DNA of 64,000 bases from JBBSOK01 sp965219125 (GCA_965219125.1 CBDCMO010000001.1:186001-250000); one strand, 5' to 3'. Numbered from the stretch's first letter, positions 8,702 to 17,342 are shown. Numbers and translations are program-made. Notes: a model not told the origin generated them from the letters alone.

Positions 8702-9628
8702 TTATTTTTTTATAAATTCACTTACCGCACTTATTAATTGTGGGATAACTTGCAGATCAAATTTGTTGTAGGTTTTGTAATTTTCCATATCGTTACCTTC
8801 AACTTCTTTAAAAACGTGGTTCATATTCTCAATAATTAAATATTCGGCATCCGGTTTTGCTTTTTGCAATAGTTCGGCCTCAGAAATTTGAACTTGAAGA
8901 TCTTTTGTGCCATTCACTATAAGAACAGGAATCTTCAACTTGGCGATCTCAATTTGTGGATTATATTTCATCCAACTGTTCATAAATGGCTGAAGGCTCG
9001 GTCTAAAAATTGATGAAAGGCCATCACTGTAATTTGATGTTCTACCAGTTTCGCGCATTTCATCAAAAGCTTGGCGCGCGTTATCTTTTAAGCCCGGCGC
9101 TTGTTTTTCTAATTGATCTACCACAACACCATCAATAGATTGGCCTGCTCCGGCTATGCTTATAAATCCATCAATTCCATTTTGTGCAGCAAGCATACCA
9201 ATTAAGGAACCTTGACTGTGGCCAATTATATAAATTTTTGAGAAGCGTTTATCATTTTCAAATTTTTTAAGAACAGCATTTGCATCAGTTACAAAATCGT
9301 CAAAATTTATTTTCGCCTCATCAACCCTTCCCAATTTCATCATTTTTACAATCCGTTTGTCATATCTAAATGTGGCAATATTGTCACTATAAAGACCTTC
9401 AGCCAATAATTTTAGATTATTGTTCTCCATCATTTGTTGGTTGCCATCACGTGTTGTTGGGCCAGAACCTGCTATAATTATTGCTAGTAGTTGCGGGTTT
9501 GTTTGGTCCGGAACAAGTAATGTACCTTCAATTAATGGTGAGATTTTTATTTCTTCCGAAGTATATTTTTTCTGAGAAAAAACAAAAGTGGAAACTAGTA
9601 GCGCAATACTTAAAAGTGTTATTTTCAT
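8702..9628 (-). CDS. Secreted alpha/beta hydrolase
   Basis: 308 residues with an N-terminal signal peptide (ends near STFVFSQKK). It has the nucleophile elbow IGHSQGSLIG, a strand pattern typical of the alpha/beta-hydrolase fold, the acid segment PVLIVNGTKDLQV and the histidine in NMNHVFKEV. The substrate is unknown; the family includes esterases and peptidases. Its ATG (9628-9626) overlaps the TGA that would end the upstream membrane-protein gene if that gene's internal TAG were sense, which points to an ancestral two-gene operon. Confidence 0.85.
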   Translation of the reverse strand: MKITLLSIALLVSTFVFSQKKYTSEEIKISPLIEGTLLVPDQTNPQLLAIIIAGSGPTTRDGNQQMMENNNLKLLAEGLYSDNIATFRYDKRIVKMMKLGRVDEAKINFDDFVTDANAVLKKFENDKRFSKIYIIGHSQGSLIGMLAAQNGIDGFISIAGAGQSIDGVVVDQLEKQAPGLKDNARQAFDEMRETGRTSNYSDGLSSIFRPSLQPFMNSWMKYNPQIEIAKLKIPVLIVNGTKDLQVQISEAELLQKAKPDAEYLIIENMNHVFKEVEGNDMENYKTYNKFDLQVIPQLISAVSEFIKK

Positions 9629-9675
9629 AATTTTGGATTTATATACTGGTCAATATTGGCTTGCGCATCATCACC

Positions 9676-10125
9676 CTATTGTGTGCCAATTAATAATTTT
9701 TTACCATTATTAAACACAATCTGTATGCCGATATTGCCCTTCACGTTGTAAGCTGATGCTTTATTAAATAAAGTTGCACGATAACCCCAACCGCCATATT
9801 CTGTTATAGGATTGTATTTTCGAACAAAACATTTTTCTAAATCGCTCCATTTTGCAAGATTCAAGTTAGTATTAAATGGCCAAAAGCCAAAATGAATTCC
9901 ATTTTCATCAATCCTCGTATATAGTTTGAATAAAAATGCGAAAGAAAATAAAATGCAAAGTGTTATAATACAAACAACGAGCGGCATCCAAAAATCCATA
10001 GAATTATCAATACCAATCTCACCTATGGTGGAATAAATTGAAAGGACACATATTAATGAAATGGCAAGAAAAATAAGCCTAAACCACCATTGATCAAACT
10101 TTTGAATTTCAGAAAAAACTTGCAT
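9676..10125 (-). CDS. Two-TM membrane protein, apparently cut by a nonsense codon
   Basis: 149 residues with two hydrophobic helices (about 16-33 and 47-68), then a PH-like beta domain (GIHFGFWPFNT, WSDLEKCFVRKY, GYRATLFNK, IQIVFNNGKKLLIGTQ). The function is unknown. After the TAG at 9678-9676 the same frame stays open for 16 more plausible residues (starting GDDAQANIDQYI) to a TGA at 9627-9625, and that TGA overlaps the hydrolase ATG. The intact gene therefore probably spanned 9625-10125. Confidence 0.7.
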   Translation of the reverse strand: MQVFSEIQKFDQWWFRLIFLAISLICVLSIYSTIGEIGIDNSMDFWMPLVVCIITLCILFSFAFLFKLYTRIDENGIHFGFWPFNTNLNLAKWSDLEKCFVRKYNPITEYGGWGYRATLFNKASAYNVKGNIGIQIVFNNGKKLLIGTQ

Positions 10126-10148
10126 TTATTTTAAAGATTTATAGAAAG

Positions 10149-10156
10149 CAAAGATA
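10149..10156 (-). promoter_or_regulatory. Bacteroidetes -7 element (TATCTTTG) for the membrane protein - hydrolase pair
   Basis: Minus-strand TATCTTTG lies about 24 bases upstream of the ATG at 10125. No convincing -33 TTG is seen. Confidence 0.5.
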
Positions 10157-10211
10157 TACCTATTGAAAAAGGATTTTACTATAATTTAATATTAGAATAA
10201 TTTAGTAACGG

Positions 10212-10219
10212 TATCTTTG
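10212..10219 (+). promoter_or_regulatory. Bacteroidetes -7 element (TATCTTTG) for the S1/P1 nuclease
   Basis: An exact TAnnTTTG match 17 bases upstream of the ATG at 10236. It is divergent from the promoter at 10149. Confidence 0.55.
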
Positions 10220-10235
10220 TCCGAAACTTGCGAAA

Positions 10236-11015
10236 ATGAGAATTGTTATTATTTTGATTACCGTTTTATTCATAAATATTGCGCCTGCAAAAGCAACGGA
10301 CTATTGGGGACGAAACGGCCATAGGGCGACAGGGCAAATTGCCGAAAAGTATCTTTCCAAAAAAGCGAAAAAACATATAGATGAAATTTTAAACGGCGAA
10401 TCTTTAGCCTTTGTCTCTACTTGGGGAGATGAGATAAAAAGTGACCCAAGCTACCGAAAATACAGTGCATGGCATTATGTAAACTTTCCGTTTGGGGGAA
10501 GTTACGCAACGTCTGAAAAAAGCAATAAAGGCGATTTAATTGTAGGCATAAATACTTGTATTGCGGAACTTAAAAACAAAAATACAAATGCCGAAGACAA
10601 AGCATTTTATCTAAAATTTCTCGTGCATTTAATGGGAGATTTGCACCAACCGTTGCATATTGGCATTGCAGAAGATAAAGGTGGGAACGATTTTCAAGTG
10701 CAATGGTTTGGTGATGGAACAAATTTACATTCGGTTTGGGATACTAAAATAATTGAAGATTATGAAATGAGTTACCGCGAACTTGCCTACAATACAAAGA
10801 AACTTTCAAAACAGCAAATTGAAGCAATAAAATCGGGTGATTTAATAGATTGGGTAAATGAAAGCCGAACGCTTTGCGAAGATGTTTACGAAAATACCGA
10901 AGTTGGACAGAAATTAGGCTATGAATATATGTACAAATATATAGATGTACTTAGATTTCAACTACAAAAAGGTGGAATCCGCTTGGCTTCCGTTTTAAAC
11001 GAAATTTTCGGCTAG
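10236..11015 (+). CDS. Secreted S1/P1 family nuclease
   Basis: 259 residues. The signal peptide ends at about residue 20-22, leaving a mature N-terminus DYWGRNGHRATGQIAE. The Trp and His (Trp24, His29) are the first of the three-zinc cluster ligands of S1/P1 nucleases. Further signature segments are WHYVNFPFG, FLVHLMGDLHQPLHIG and GGNDFQVQWFG...NLHSVWDT. The family degrades single-stranded DNA and RNA and removes 3' phosphates outside the cytoplasm, usually for nutrient scavenging. Confidence 0.92.
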   Translation: MRIVIILITVLFINIAPAKATDYWGRNGHRATGQIAEKYLSKKAKKHIDEILNGESLAFVSTWGDEIKSDPSYRKYSAWHYVNFPFGGSYATSEKSNKGDLIVGINTCIAELKNKNTNAEDKAFYLKFLVHLMGDLHQPLHIGIAEDKGGNDFQVQWFGDGTNLHSVWDTKIIEDYEMSYRELAYNTKKLSKQQIEAIKSGDLIDWVNESRTLCEDVYENTEVGQKLGYEYMYKYIDVLRFQLQKGGIRLASVLNEIFG

Positions 11016-11300
11016 TTATCTTTTTGAGATTTTATTGTGCGTAATTTGTCTTTGTCGCGTGCATTTAAAAGTGCCGTCAATATTATTACGCAGTTTGCGA
11101 TGTTTGGTTTTTCTCCCCTGCACACGTTTACGCCACATTCTAAAACTGCTAGGTTTCATCTGGCTTCTCATAATTTCAATCGTTTCTTGCTCGCTAATGT
11201 TAAATTGAAATGTGATAGCTTCAAAAGGTGTGCGATCTTCCCAAGCCATTTCAATAATACGGTCTAACTGTCTTTCTGTAAAAATTTCTTCTTCTTTCAA
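11016..11300 (-). CDS. TIGR03643-type small basic protein
   Basis: From the TTG at 11300 the protein has 94 residues. Its core (ERQLDRIIEMAWEDRTPFE, EQETIEIMR, KPSSFRMWRKRVQGR) matches what I know as the TIGR03643 family, found in Bacteroidetes and marine proteobacteria and of unknown function. It looks like a helix-turn-helix plus basic tail. The upstream ATG at 11372 would run through the end of the AlkB-like gene in another frame. The TTG at 11300-11298 instead forms a four-base TTGA overlap with the AlkB-like stop, which decides the start. Confidence 0.75.
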   Translation of the reverse strand: MKEEEIFTERQLDRIIEMAWEDRTPFEAITFQFNISEQETIEIMRSQMKPSSFRMWRKRVQGRKTKHRKLRNNIDGTFKCTRQRQITHNKISKR

Positions 11301-11905
11301 ATTAGTTTTCTGAATGTTAAATTGATGCGCTCGGCAATTTCCTTTTTTGTTTTTGGTATTTGATGTTGCCAAAAATGTTGGGTTTCACCTTTCATTAATA
11401 GCAAACTACCATTTTCCAACCAAATTTTAGTCTTTAGCGTTTTATCCTTTTTGTGGCGTAAATGAAACCAACGTTCACCACCAAAACTTATCGATGCAAT
11501 AATCGGGTTTTTGCCCAGCTCTTTTTCATCGTCGCTGTGCCAGCCGTTGCTGTCTTGGCCATTTCGGTACAAATTTAATAAAACTGTATTAAACTTTTCT
11601 TCGGAAATAGCTTCAACCGCCATCAGAATTTTGTTAAGTGTATTTGTAAAGGGCAACGGCTTCATTATAATATTTGAATAGGAATAGGTTCTATTTTCCA
11701 GACCGTAAAGCGCGGTCAATCTTGGCTGTGCATAAACTTTTCCGAAAACTTTTATATCATCCTGTTGCCAAGGCGTCTCAAATTTTAGCGTGTAGAAAAT
11801 TGATAATGCTTCAGTTGAAGAAATAAAATTGGGAACATAATATATTTCAGAATCTTGTAAAGAAAGATTTTGCAGCTTTGAAATTTTCTGAAGTTTTTTT
11901 ACCAA
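11297..11905 (-). CDS. AlkB-like 2OG-Fe(II) dioxygenase
   Basis: A 202-residue double-stranded beta-helix oxygenase. Fe ligands are His123 and Asp125 (NGWHSDDE) and His181 (TQHFWQHQIP). The 2-oxoglutarate-binding C-terminus is the RINLTFR motif. The substrate-lid segment PRLTALYG is also typical of AlkB/ALKBH2-type enzymes that oxidatively remove alkyl groups from bases. The first usable start is TTG at 11905; no in-frame ATG exists before the conserved part. It is translationally coupled to the TIGR03643-type gene. Confidence 0.87.
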   Translation of the reverse strand: MVKKLQKISKLQNLSLQDSEIYYVPNFISSTEALSIFYTLKFETPWQQDDIKVFGKVYAQPRLTALYGLENRTYSYSNIIMKPLPFTNTLNKILMAVEAISEEKFNTVLLNLYRNGQDSNGWHSDDEKELGKNPIIASISFGGERWFHLRHKKDKTLKTKIWLENGSLLLMKGETQHFWQHQIPKTKKEIAERINLTFRKLI

Positions 11906-11994
11906 AATGAAGTTTAGGAATTAAAATCGAACTATTTATTTTGATGAAATAGCTTTAAAAAGAATCAATTTTATTGGAGGTAAAAATACAATAG

Positions 11995-12028
11995 AAAACG
12001 CAGCACCCGATGTTGGAGCTGCCTTTTT
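11995..12028 (-). terminator. Probable terminator of the lipoprotein gene
   Basis: AAAA-x-GCAGC (12028-12018 on the minus strand) pairs with GCTGC-x-TTTT (12004-11995), leaving a 13-base loop and running into T-rich minus-strand sequence. It ends the transcript from 12619. Confidence 0.5.
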
Positions 12029-12067
12029 GTTTAGTTTACTTTATATACTTTTTAAAAAGCTGAAAAT

Positions 12068-12619
12068 TTATTGCGAGCTGAATTTACCGTCAGTAATTGA
12101 AATTGTTTTGCCGGCATCATCCATTATCTTGCCTTCAAACGTACCACGAATTGCTTTTGCTTCCGGAGCATGTACGGCAGTTATATCTTCAACAGCTGTT
12201 ATTGTTACTGTAAATGGCGTGCCCGTTTTTTTAACCTCATACATTTCGGTTTTCATCATTACTCCGGCGCCGCTATTGGAAGTTCCTTTAATTGTATAGG
12301 TGCCTGTGCCTGTAACGTCGTCAATTATTACGGCGAACAGTCCTTTTGGGGTATTTCCTCTAATGTTTACTTCATTTTTGGCAGGATTGTAAATTGCCAT
12401 TACGCCGGGAATTGTACCTTCCACAAGTTCGCCATCCATTTTAAATGATAGGCTTGCAAAACCTGGTTTTGCTTGCATAGCTTTTGGGGCATCCGCTTGC
12501 ATTTGCTCGCTGTTTTCTGAAACTGCTTCGCTATCGCTTTCTGCACTTTTTTCATTTTTACAAGCCAAGATACTTGTAAATAGTAACATTGAAAAAAGTA
12601 TTGTTTTTACTGTTTTCAT
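12068..12619 (-). CDS. Hypothetical lipoprotein
   Basis: 183 residues with a signal peptide and lipobox (LFTSILACK), an acidic Ser/Glu-rich linker (about 22-50), and a compact all-beta domain with repeated Gly/Thr strands (GTIPGVMAIYN, GTGTYTIKGTS, IRGTFEGKIMDDAGK). It resembles small Bacteroidetes lipoproteins of the DUF6252 kind, but I cannot confirm that by eye. It is monocistronic with its own terminator. Confidence 0.75.
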   Translation of the reverse strand: MKTVKTILFSMLLFTSILACKNEKSAESDSEAVSENSEQMQADAPKAMQAKPGFASLSFKMDGELVEGTIPGVMAIYNPAKNEVNIRGNTPKGLFAVIIDDVTGTGTYTIKGTSNSGAGVMMKTEMYEVKKTGTPFTVTITAVEDITAVHAPEAKAIRGTFEGKIMDDAGKTISITDGKFSSQ

Positions 12620-12929
12620 TGGTTATAGTTTTTTGATTGTTAGATAGATACCAAGATAAACCAATTTTTTGAAATGTTTTTTAAATGGGAATTTTTTTTT
12701 TAGAATAAGGTGGAAATATTTATGTTCTTAACGATAATTTTTTGTAATCTTTTTAGTGAGCATATTTGAAATTCCAAATGGTTTTACGAAAAAAATATTT
12801 ATGTGACTGTCATATATTAAAATACGTATGCATTGATAAATTTCAATATGTGTATAAATTACCTGAATACTAAATAAAATGAATGAAAGTTATTTTTAAT
12901 ATCAATTTTAATACATTTGAATAAAAAAA
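12620..12929. other. Intergenic region between divergent genes
   Basis: 310 bases of A+T-rich DNA separating the lipoprotein and the DUF72 gene. The only site I can name is TACATTTG at 12912-12919, a -7 element so close to the DUF72 ATG that the mRNA would have almost no leader. No gene or RNA is apparent in the rest. Confidence 0.6.
12912..12919 (+). promoter_or_regulatory. -7 element (TACATTTG) of the DUF72 gene
   Basis: An exact TAnnTTTG match ending 10 bases before ATG 12930. If used, the transcript would be nearly leaderless. Confidence 0.45.
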
Positions 12930-13814
12930 ATGCAATTTGGAAAAGTTGATAACCCTCAAGATATAGATTTTACATTGCCAGCAGATCATACCGCAACTGC
13001 TCGTGTTCTAAAAAAATATAAGAGTGATGATCCGCTTGCTGTGTATGTTGGCTGCGCAAAATGGAGCAAGGCTGATCTTAAAGGTTTTTATCCGAAAGGG
13101 ACAAAAGATGAACTTGTTTATTATTCCTCCCAATTTAATTCGATTGAATTAAACGCTACTTTTTACAGGATTTTTTCTGCTGAACAGTTTGCTACTTGGT
13201 ACCAAAAAACCCCAGCTGGTTTTAAGTTTTTCCCAAAGCTAAACCAAGAAATTAGCCATTGGAAACGACTGAAGGAAACCAAACCTGTAGTAGAAAATTA
13301 TTTGAACAATGCCGCTAACCTACAGGAAAAATTGGGAACGGTCTTTTTACAAATGAACAGTAATTTCAGTCCAAAAGATTTCGATAGCTTAGTAAATTTT
13401 GTTGAAAGCTGGCCAAAGGAAATCCCGCTTGCCATAGAACTTAGACATCCTAATTGGTTTGATGATGTAAAAATAGCTGAAGAATTTTATCAATTATTCG
13501 AAAAGAATAATATCTCAAACATAATTGTAGATACCGCCGGGAGAAGAGATATTATGCATATGCGCTTAACACATTCAACTGCTTTTATACGATACGTAGG
13601 TGCTAACCATAAAAGTGATTATACCCGATTGGACGATTGGGTTTTAAGATTAAAGGAGTGGAAGGAGCAGGGAATAAAAGAAATAGACTTCTTTATACAT
13701 CAAAATAAAGAGGTAGAATCTACACTTCTATCGGCTCATTTTATCAAAAAACTAAATAAAGAACTTGGCTGCGCCCTTAAAATTCCGAACGAGGATGCGA
13801 ATACTCTTTTTTAA
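12930..13814 (+). CDS. DUF72 (YecE-like) family protein
   Basis: A 294-residue TIM-barrel-like protein. Typical segments are VYVGCAKWSKADLKGFYP, YYSSQFNSIELNATFYR, FFPKLNQEISHWKRL and IELRHPNWFDD. The family is widespread but biochemically undefined; some members sit near FAD- or Fe-S-related genes. It stands alone here and its 3' end faces the DoxX-like gene. Confidence 0.87.
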   Translation: MQFGKVDNPQDIDFTLPADHTATARVLKKYKSDDPLAVYVGCAKWSKADLKGFYPKGTKDELVYYSSQFNSIELNATFYRIFSAEQFATWYQKTPAGFKFFPKLNQEISHWKRLKETKPVVENYLNNAANLQEKLGTVFLQMNSNFSPKDFDSLVNFVESWPKEIPLAIELRHPNWFDDVKIAEEFYQLFEKNNISNIIVDTAGRRDIMHMRLTHSTAFIRYVGANHKSDYTRLDDWVLRLKEWKEQGIKEIDFFIHQNKEVESTLLSAHFIKKLNKELGCALKIPNEDANTLF

Positions 13815-13847
13815 TTTCTGCTAAATAGTACAGAATAATTTGTTTAT

Positions 13848-14198
13848 CTACGTGTACAAATACGCCCAATAAATCAACCCAAACTGCAAAGGGATTCGCA
13901 AAATTAAAACCCATTTTGGAATCTTTTCTGAGAAACGTGGGTTTTGAAGCATATAAATATGAACGGTAAAGAAAACAATTAGCATCGCAATTATTCCCCA
14001 AGCTGCGTAACTTTGGGTATCGGGATTTAGGAGCATTAAACCTAAAACCATTTCCGCAGCGCCACTTATGATTACCATACTACTTGCCGCTGGAATGTAT
14101 GGCGGCATAATTCGCTCGTACATTTTTGGTTTTCTGAAATGGTTAAAACCAGCTAGAATATAAATAAAGCCCATTAAATATTGATGCCAAGGTAACAT
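13848..14198 (-). CDS. DoxX-like four-TM membrane protein
   Basis: 116 residues with four hydrophobic helices. It has the DoxX-type start (HQYLMGFIYILAGFNHFRKP) followed by YERIMPPYIP and SGAAEMVLGLMLL. Such proteins occur in the inner membrane and are mostly uncharacterised. It is convergent with the DUF72 gene (33-base gap) and is a single-gene unit. Confidence 0.8.
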   Translation of the reverse strand: MLPWHQYLMGFIYILAGFNHFRKPKMYERIMPPYIPAASSMVIISGAAEMVLGLMLLNPDTQSYAAWGIIAMLIVFFTVHIYMLQNPRFSEKIPKWVLILRIPLQFGLIYWAYLYT

Positions 14199-14313
14199 AG
14201 GTGCATTTTTAGAATTTCAAAAATACATTTTTACAAGGCATAAATGCGAATGTATTTTTAATTAGTTATTTTCAAGAATTTATAACTGATTTCAATTAAA
14301 ATAAGTAAATGAA

Positions 14314-14348
14314 AAAATCCCTTTTCAGTAAAACCGAAAAGGGATTTT
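14314..14348 (-). terminator. Terminator downstream of htpG (probably bidirectional)
   Basis: A 13-bp perfect stem AAAATCCCTTTTC (14314-14326) / GAAAAGGGATTTT (14336-14348) lies 24 bases beyond the htpG stop. A/T tails on both sides suit termination in either direction. Confidence 0.85.
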
Positions 14349-14371
14349 AAAATATCATCTTGAAATGATTG

Positions 14372-16288
14372 TTACTTAATCATCTCATAACTACGTTGTA
14401 TAAAAGCAGTCAACTCTTCACCTTTTAATAGATTTTTGCTCAATTTCGCTAAATCTAAAGCTTGGGTTACAAGTCGTTCTTTTTTCTTGTCAGTTTTGGT
14501 TTCCATAATTTCGGTTACCAAGGCGCTGTTTGTATTGATAATTAAATTATACATTTCAGGGAAACCGCCCATTCCAAACATTCCGCCGCCGCCGCCAGAT
14601 TTTTGCATGTCTTTCATACGACGCATAAATTCTGGTTCAGTGATAATAAACGGGCTCGCATTGCTATCCATTGCTTCCAATTGTACGTGGAATTTCTCCT
14701 TTGGCACAACGGTGTCAAGAAACGTTTTTAAACTTTCTTTTTCTTCATCCGAAAGTTTTGAAATTGCGTTTTCTTCTTTTGAAATAATAGTATCAACCGG
14801 CTCGCTATCTACACGCACAAATGAAAGATCACTTTCAATAGATTCTAATTTCTGGATTAAATGTGAAATAATCGGTGAATCCAACAACAATACTTCGTAG
14901 CCTCTTTCCTGTGCGGCTTTTATATAACTGTGTTGTTCAACTTTATCAGAAGCGTACAGCACAACCAATTTATCATCTTTATCGGTTTGTAAAGGTTTAA
15001 TTTTTTCCTTTAACTCTTCAAAAGTGAAATATTTATCATCAACCGTGGGGTATAGTGCGAAGTCTTTAGATTTTTCAAAGAATTTTTCTTCACTTAACAT
15101 TCCGTATTCAATAACGATTTTAATGTCGTTCCATTTTTGCTCGAAAGATGCTCGGTCATCTTTAAAAAGACTTTTCAATTTATCGGCAACTTTTTTGGTT
15201 ATGTAGCTAGAAATTTTCTTCACCGCGCCATCAGCTTGCAAATAACTTCTTGAAACATTCAACGGAATATCCGGGCTATCAATTACACCGCGCAACATCG
15301 TTAAAAATTCAGGTACAATTCCTTCAACATTATCCGTTACAAAAACTTGATTTTGATATAATTGTATTTTATCCTTCTGAATATTCAAATCGTTTTTCAA
15401 CTTCGGGAAATATAGAATTCCGGTCAAGTTAAACGGATAATCAACATTCAAATGAATATGGAAAAGTGGCTCCTCAAATTGCATTGGGTATAATTCCCTG
15501 TAAAAATCGGCGTAGTCTTTATCCTCTAATTCTGTTGGTTGCTTTGTCCAAGCAGGATTTGGATTGTTGATTATGCTATCAACCTTAATTTTTTTATGCG
15601 GTTCTTTAGTTTCCTTCCCGTCTTTATCGGTAGTCGTTTTTGGCTCAAAATCTGGATCGTTAACTTCCTTAGTGCCAAATTTAATTGGTATTGGCATAAA
15701 CTTGTTGTACTTGGTCAACAATTCTTTTATGCGTTCTTCCTTTAAAAACTCGGTGCTATCGTCGGCAATGTGAAGTATAATTTCGGTACCGCGTTCTTGC
15801 TTATCAGATTCTGTGATGGTATAGTTTGGGCTACCGTCACATTCCCAATGTGCAGCTGGCGCGTCGGTGTACGATTTTGTGATAATTTCAACCTTTTTGG
15901 CAACCATAAAAGCTGAATAAAACCCAAGACCAAAATGCCCGATAATACCAGCATCTTCGCCTTTTTTGTCTTTGTATTTTTCAATAAACTCTTCCGCTCC
16001 CGAAAAGGCGATTTCGTTAATATATTTTTCAACTTCTTCCTTCGTCATCCCAATACCTTGGTCAATTATGTGAAGTTGCTTGTTTTTCTTATCTATTTTA
16101 ACCTCAATTTTTGGGTTGCCGTATTCAACGCTTGCCTCGCCAATATTGGTTAAATGTTTTAGTTTTAGGGTTGCATCGGTAGCGTTGCTAATTAATTCAC
16201 GAAGAAAAATTTCGTGGTCGCTGTATAAAAACTTCTTAATTAACGGAAAGATATTTTCGACCGATACGTTAATGGTTCCTGTGCTCAT
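14372..16288 (-). CDS. htpG: Molecular chaperone HtpG (Hsp90)
   Basis: A 638-residue Hsp90 homologue. The N-terminal Bergerat ATPase has ELISNATDA, IIDQGIGM and GHFGLGFYSAFMV. The middle domain contains the catalytic-arginine region (NVSRSYLQAD), and the C-terminal dimerisation domain has a Gly-rich loop (KSGGGGGMFGMGG) common in Bacteroidetes HtpG. It is a single-gene transcript with its own terminator. An inverted repeat lies 71-85 bases upstream of its ATG and could be a stress-regulator operator. Confidence 0.95.
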   Translation of the reverse strand: MSTGTINVSVENIFPLIKKFLYSDHEIFLRELISNATDATLKLKHLTNIGEASVEYGNPKIEVKIDKKNKQLHIIDQGIGMTKEEVEKYINEIAFSGAEEFIEKYKDKKGEDAGIIGHFGLGFYSAFMVAKKVEIITKSYTDAPAAHWECDGSPNYTITESDKQERGTEIILHIADDSTEFLKEERIKELLTKYNKFMPIPIKFGTKEVNDPDFEPKTTTDKDGKETKEPHKKIKVDSIINNPNPAWTKQPTELEDKDYADFYRELYPMQFEEPLFHIHLNVDYPFNLTGILYFPKLKNDLNIQKDKIQLYQNQVFVTDNVEGIVPEFLTMLRGVIDSPDIPLNVSRSYLQADGAVKKISSYITKKVADKLKSLFKDDRASFEQKWNDIKIVIEYGMLSEEKFFEKSKDFALYPTVDDKYFTFEELKEKIKPLQTDKDDKLVVLYASDKVEQHSYIKAAQERGYEVLLLDSPIISHLIQKLESIESDLSFVRVDSEPVDTIISKEENAISKLSDEEKESLKTFLDTVVPKEKFHVQLEAMDSNASPFIITEPEFMRRMKDMQKSGGGGGMFGMGGFPEMYNLIINTNSALVTEIMETKTDKKKERLVTQALDLAKLSKNLLKGEELTAFIQRSYEMIK

Positions 16289-16798
16289 ATTAGTTATTTT
16301 AAGTTATCTAATTATTGTGTGCAAAGGGTAAAGCAATTAAAGTACCATAAGCGGGGATGTGACAGAGTGTCACTTTTGGGGTTAATTTTCTAATTTTGAA
16401 AAAAAAAGTGATTTGTTTTCTTATTAATTCTTTAAATTAAAGTTTGTATCTGATTTATAATATTGTTAATTGTCGGCAAGAATATTTTGTTATTTTTGAA
16501 ACTAGCAATGTATTCAGCCAACGAGCTGTCATATAACAAAAAGAGTAATGAATTAGATAATGAAGGCATAATGAATGATTTTATTAATATAATTCATTAA
16601 GTTGAGTATATGTTTAGGCTGTCAACAATATAAATTCATAGACTTGGTATAATAGAATGTAATAATTGGATAGTAAACTGATAAAAAAACAAGCAAACTA
16701 TAAATTTCCATTCATTTTTACAGTTTTAGCTAATACTTGAAAACAAAATATGTATTAAATTCAGAAATAATATGACTATGCGATTAAATCAAAAGAAT
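16289..16798. other. 510-base gap upstream of htpG
   Basis: Very A+T-rich. It holds the htpG upstream region: a minus-strand TACCCTTTG near 16322-16330, a loose -7 match, and the palindrome at 16359-16373. The remainder (about 16390-16798) shows no open frame or RNA that I can support. Confidence 0.6.
16359..16373 (-). promoter_or_regulatory. Palindromic operator-like site upstream of htpG
   Basis: GTGACA-GAG-TGTCAC is a perfect 6-bp inverted repeat with a 3-bp centre. Its position suits a repressor or activator of a heat-shock gene. The cognate regulator is not identifiable here. Confidence 0.45.
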
Positions 16799-17284
16799 TT
16801 ATAAATCTATTAATGACGTTTGTTCTGTAGATTTATTATCAGAATTATATTTATATTCTTTTTTGATGTTATTTTCAGAATCAACCCAATTAGGACTTCC
16901 CCAAAATGTATTTATCTTACTAGGACCGACTTGTTTTTTTACTATTTTATTTTTTTCTTTCAAAAATTTTGTTCTTCTTGAAAATTGCTTAACTAAATAA
17001 TCTTCATCCTCTTTAGTAATATCGCTTATAAATTTAGCAATTTCTCTAATTTTCATAAATCTATTATTTTCTTTTAAAGCATACAAAATTCTTTGAGGAA
17101 CAGAGTATTTTTTTACTTTATTCAGATTTTCTAAGTTATCTATTGGTTTTTTAGAAAACTCTATGTTTTCAATTTGAGAAGGTAAAACTGTATCTATGTA
17201 GGGTTTCATTGCATTGCGGACTTCTTCGAGTTTTGAAAGCAATTCTTTTTCTTTTTCTAAAAGTAATTCATACACAATACTCAT
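16799..17284 (-). CDS. Unrecognised protein with a winged-helix-like segment
   Basis: 161 residues. The N-terminal ~30 are a charged coiled-coil (ELLLEKEKELLSKLEEVRNAM). Residues about 75-125 (VPQRILYALKENNRFMKIREIAKF, then LVKQFSRRTKFLKEKNKIVKK) resemble a small winged-helix domain. The tail contains NTFWGSPNWVD. There is no signal peptide or membrane segment. It is A+T-rich, flanked by long gaps, and lies next to a tRNA/tmRNA-like element, which suggests accessory, perhaps mobile, DNA. Similar proteins accompany insertion hotspots, but I cannot assign a function. Confidence 0.65.
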   Translation of the reverse strand: MSIVYELLLEKEKELLSKLEEVRNAMKPYIDTVLPSQIENIEFSKKPIDNLENLNKVKKYSVPQRILYALKENNRFMKIREIAKFISDITKEDEDYLVKQFSRRTKFLKEKNKIVKKQVGPSKINTFWGSPNWVDSENNIKKEYKYNSDNKSTEQTSLIDL

Positions 17285-17298
17285 AATATTCGAATTTA

Positions 17299-17329
17299 TT
17301 TGTTATTAGATCAATATTTTGTATATTTG
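17299..17329 (+). promoter_or_regulatory. Plus-strand promoter TTTG-N19-TATATTTG
   Basis: TTTG at 17299-17302 and TATATTTG at 17322-17329 fit the Bacteroidetes consensus exactly. A transcript would start near 17336 and end at the terminator at about 17468, giving an RNA of about 130 bases that is antisense to the tRNA-like element. Confidence 0.6.
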
Positions 17330-17342
17330 TAATAGTAAAAAG

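Noticed and set aside
11301..11372. Upstream ATG start for the TIGR03643-type protein
   Set aside because: It would overlap the AlkB-like coding end by 76 bases; the TTG with four-base overlap explains both genes better.
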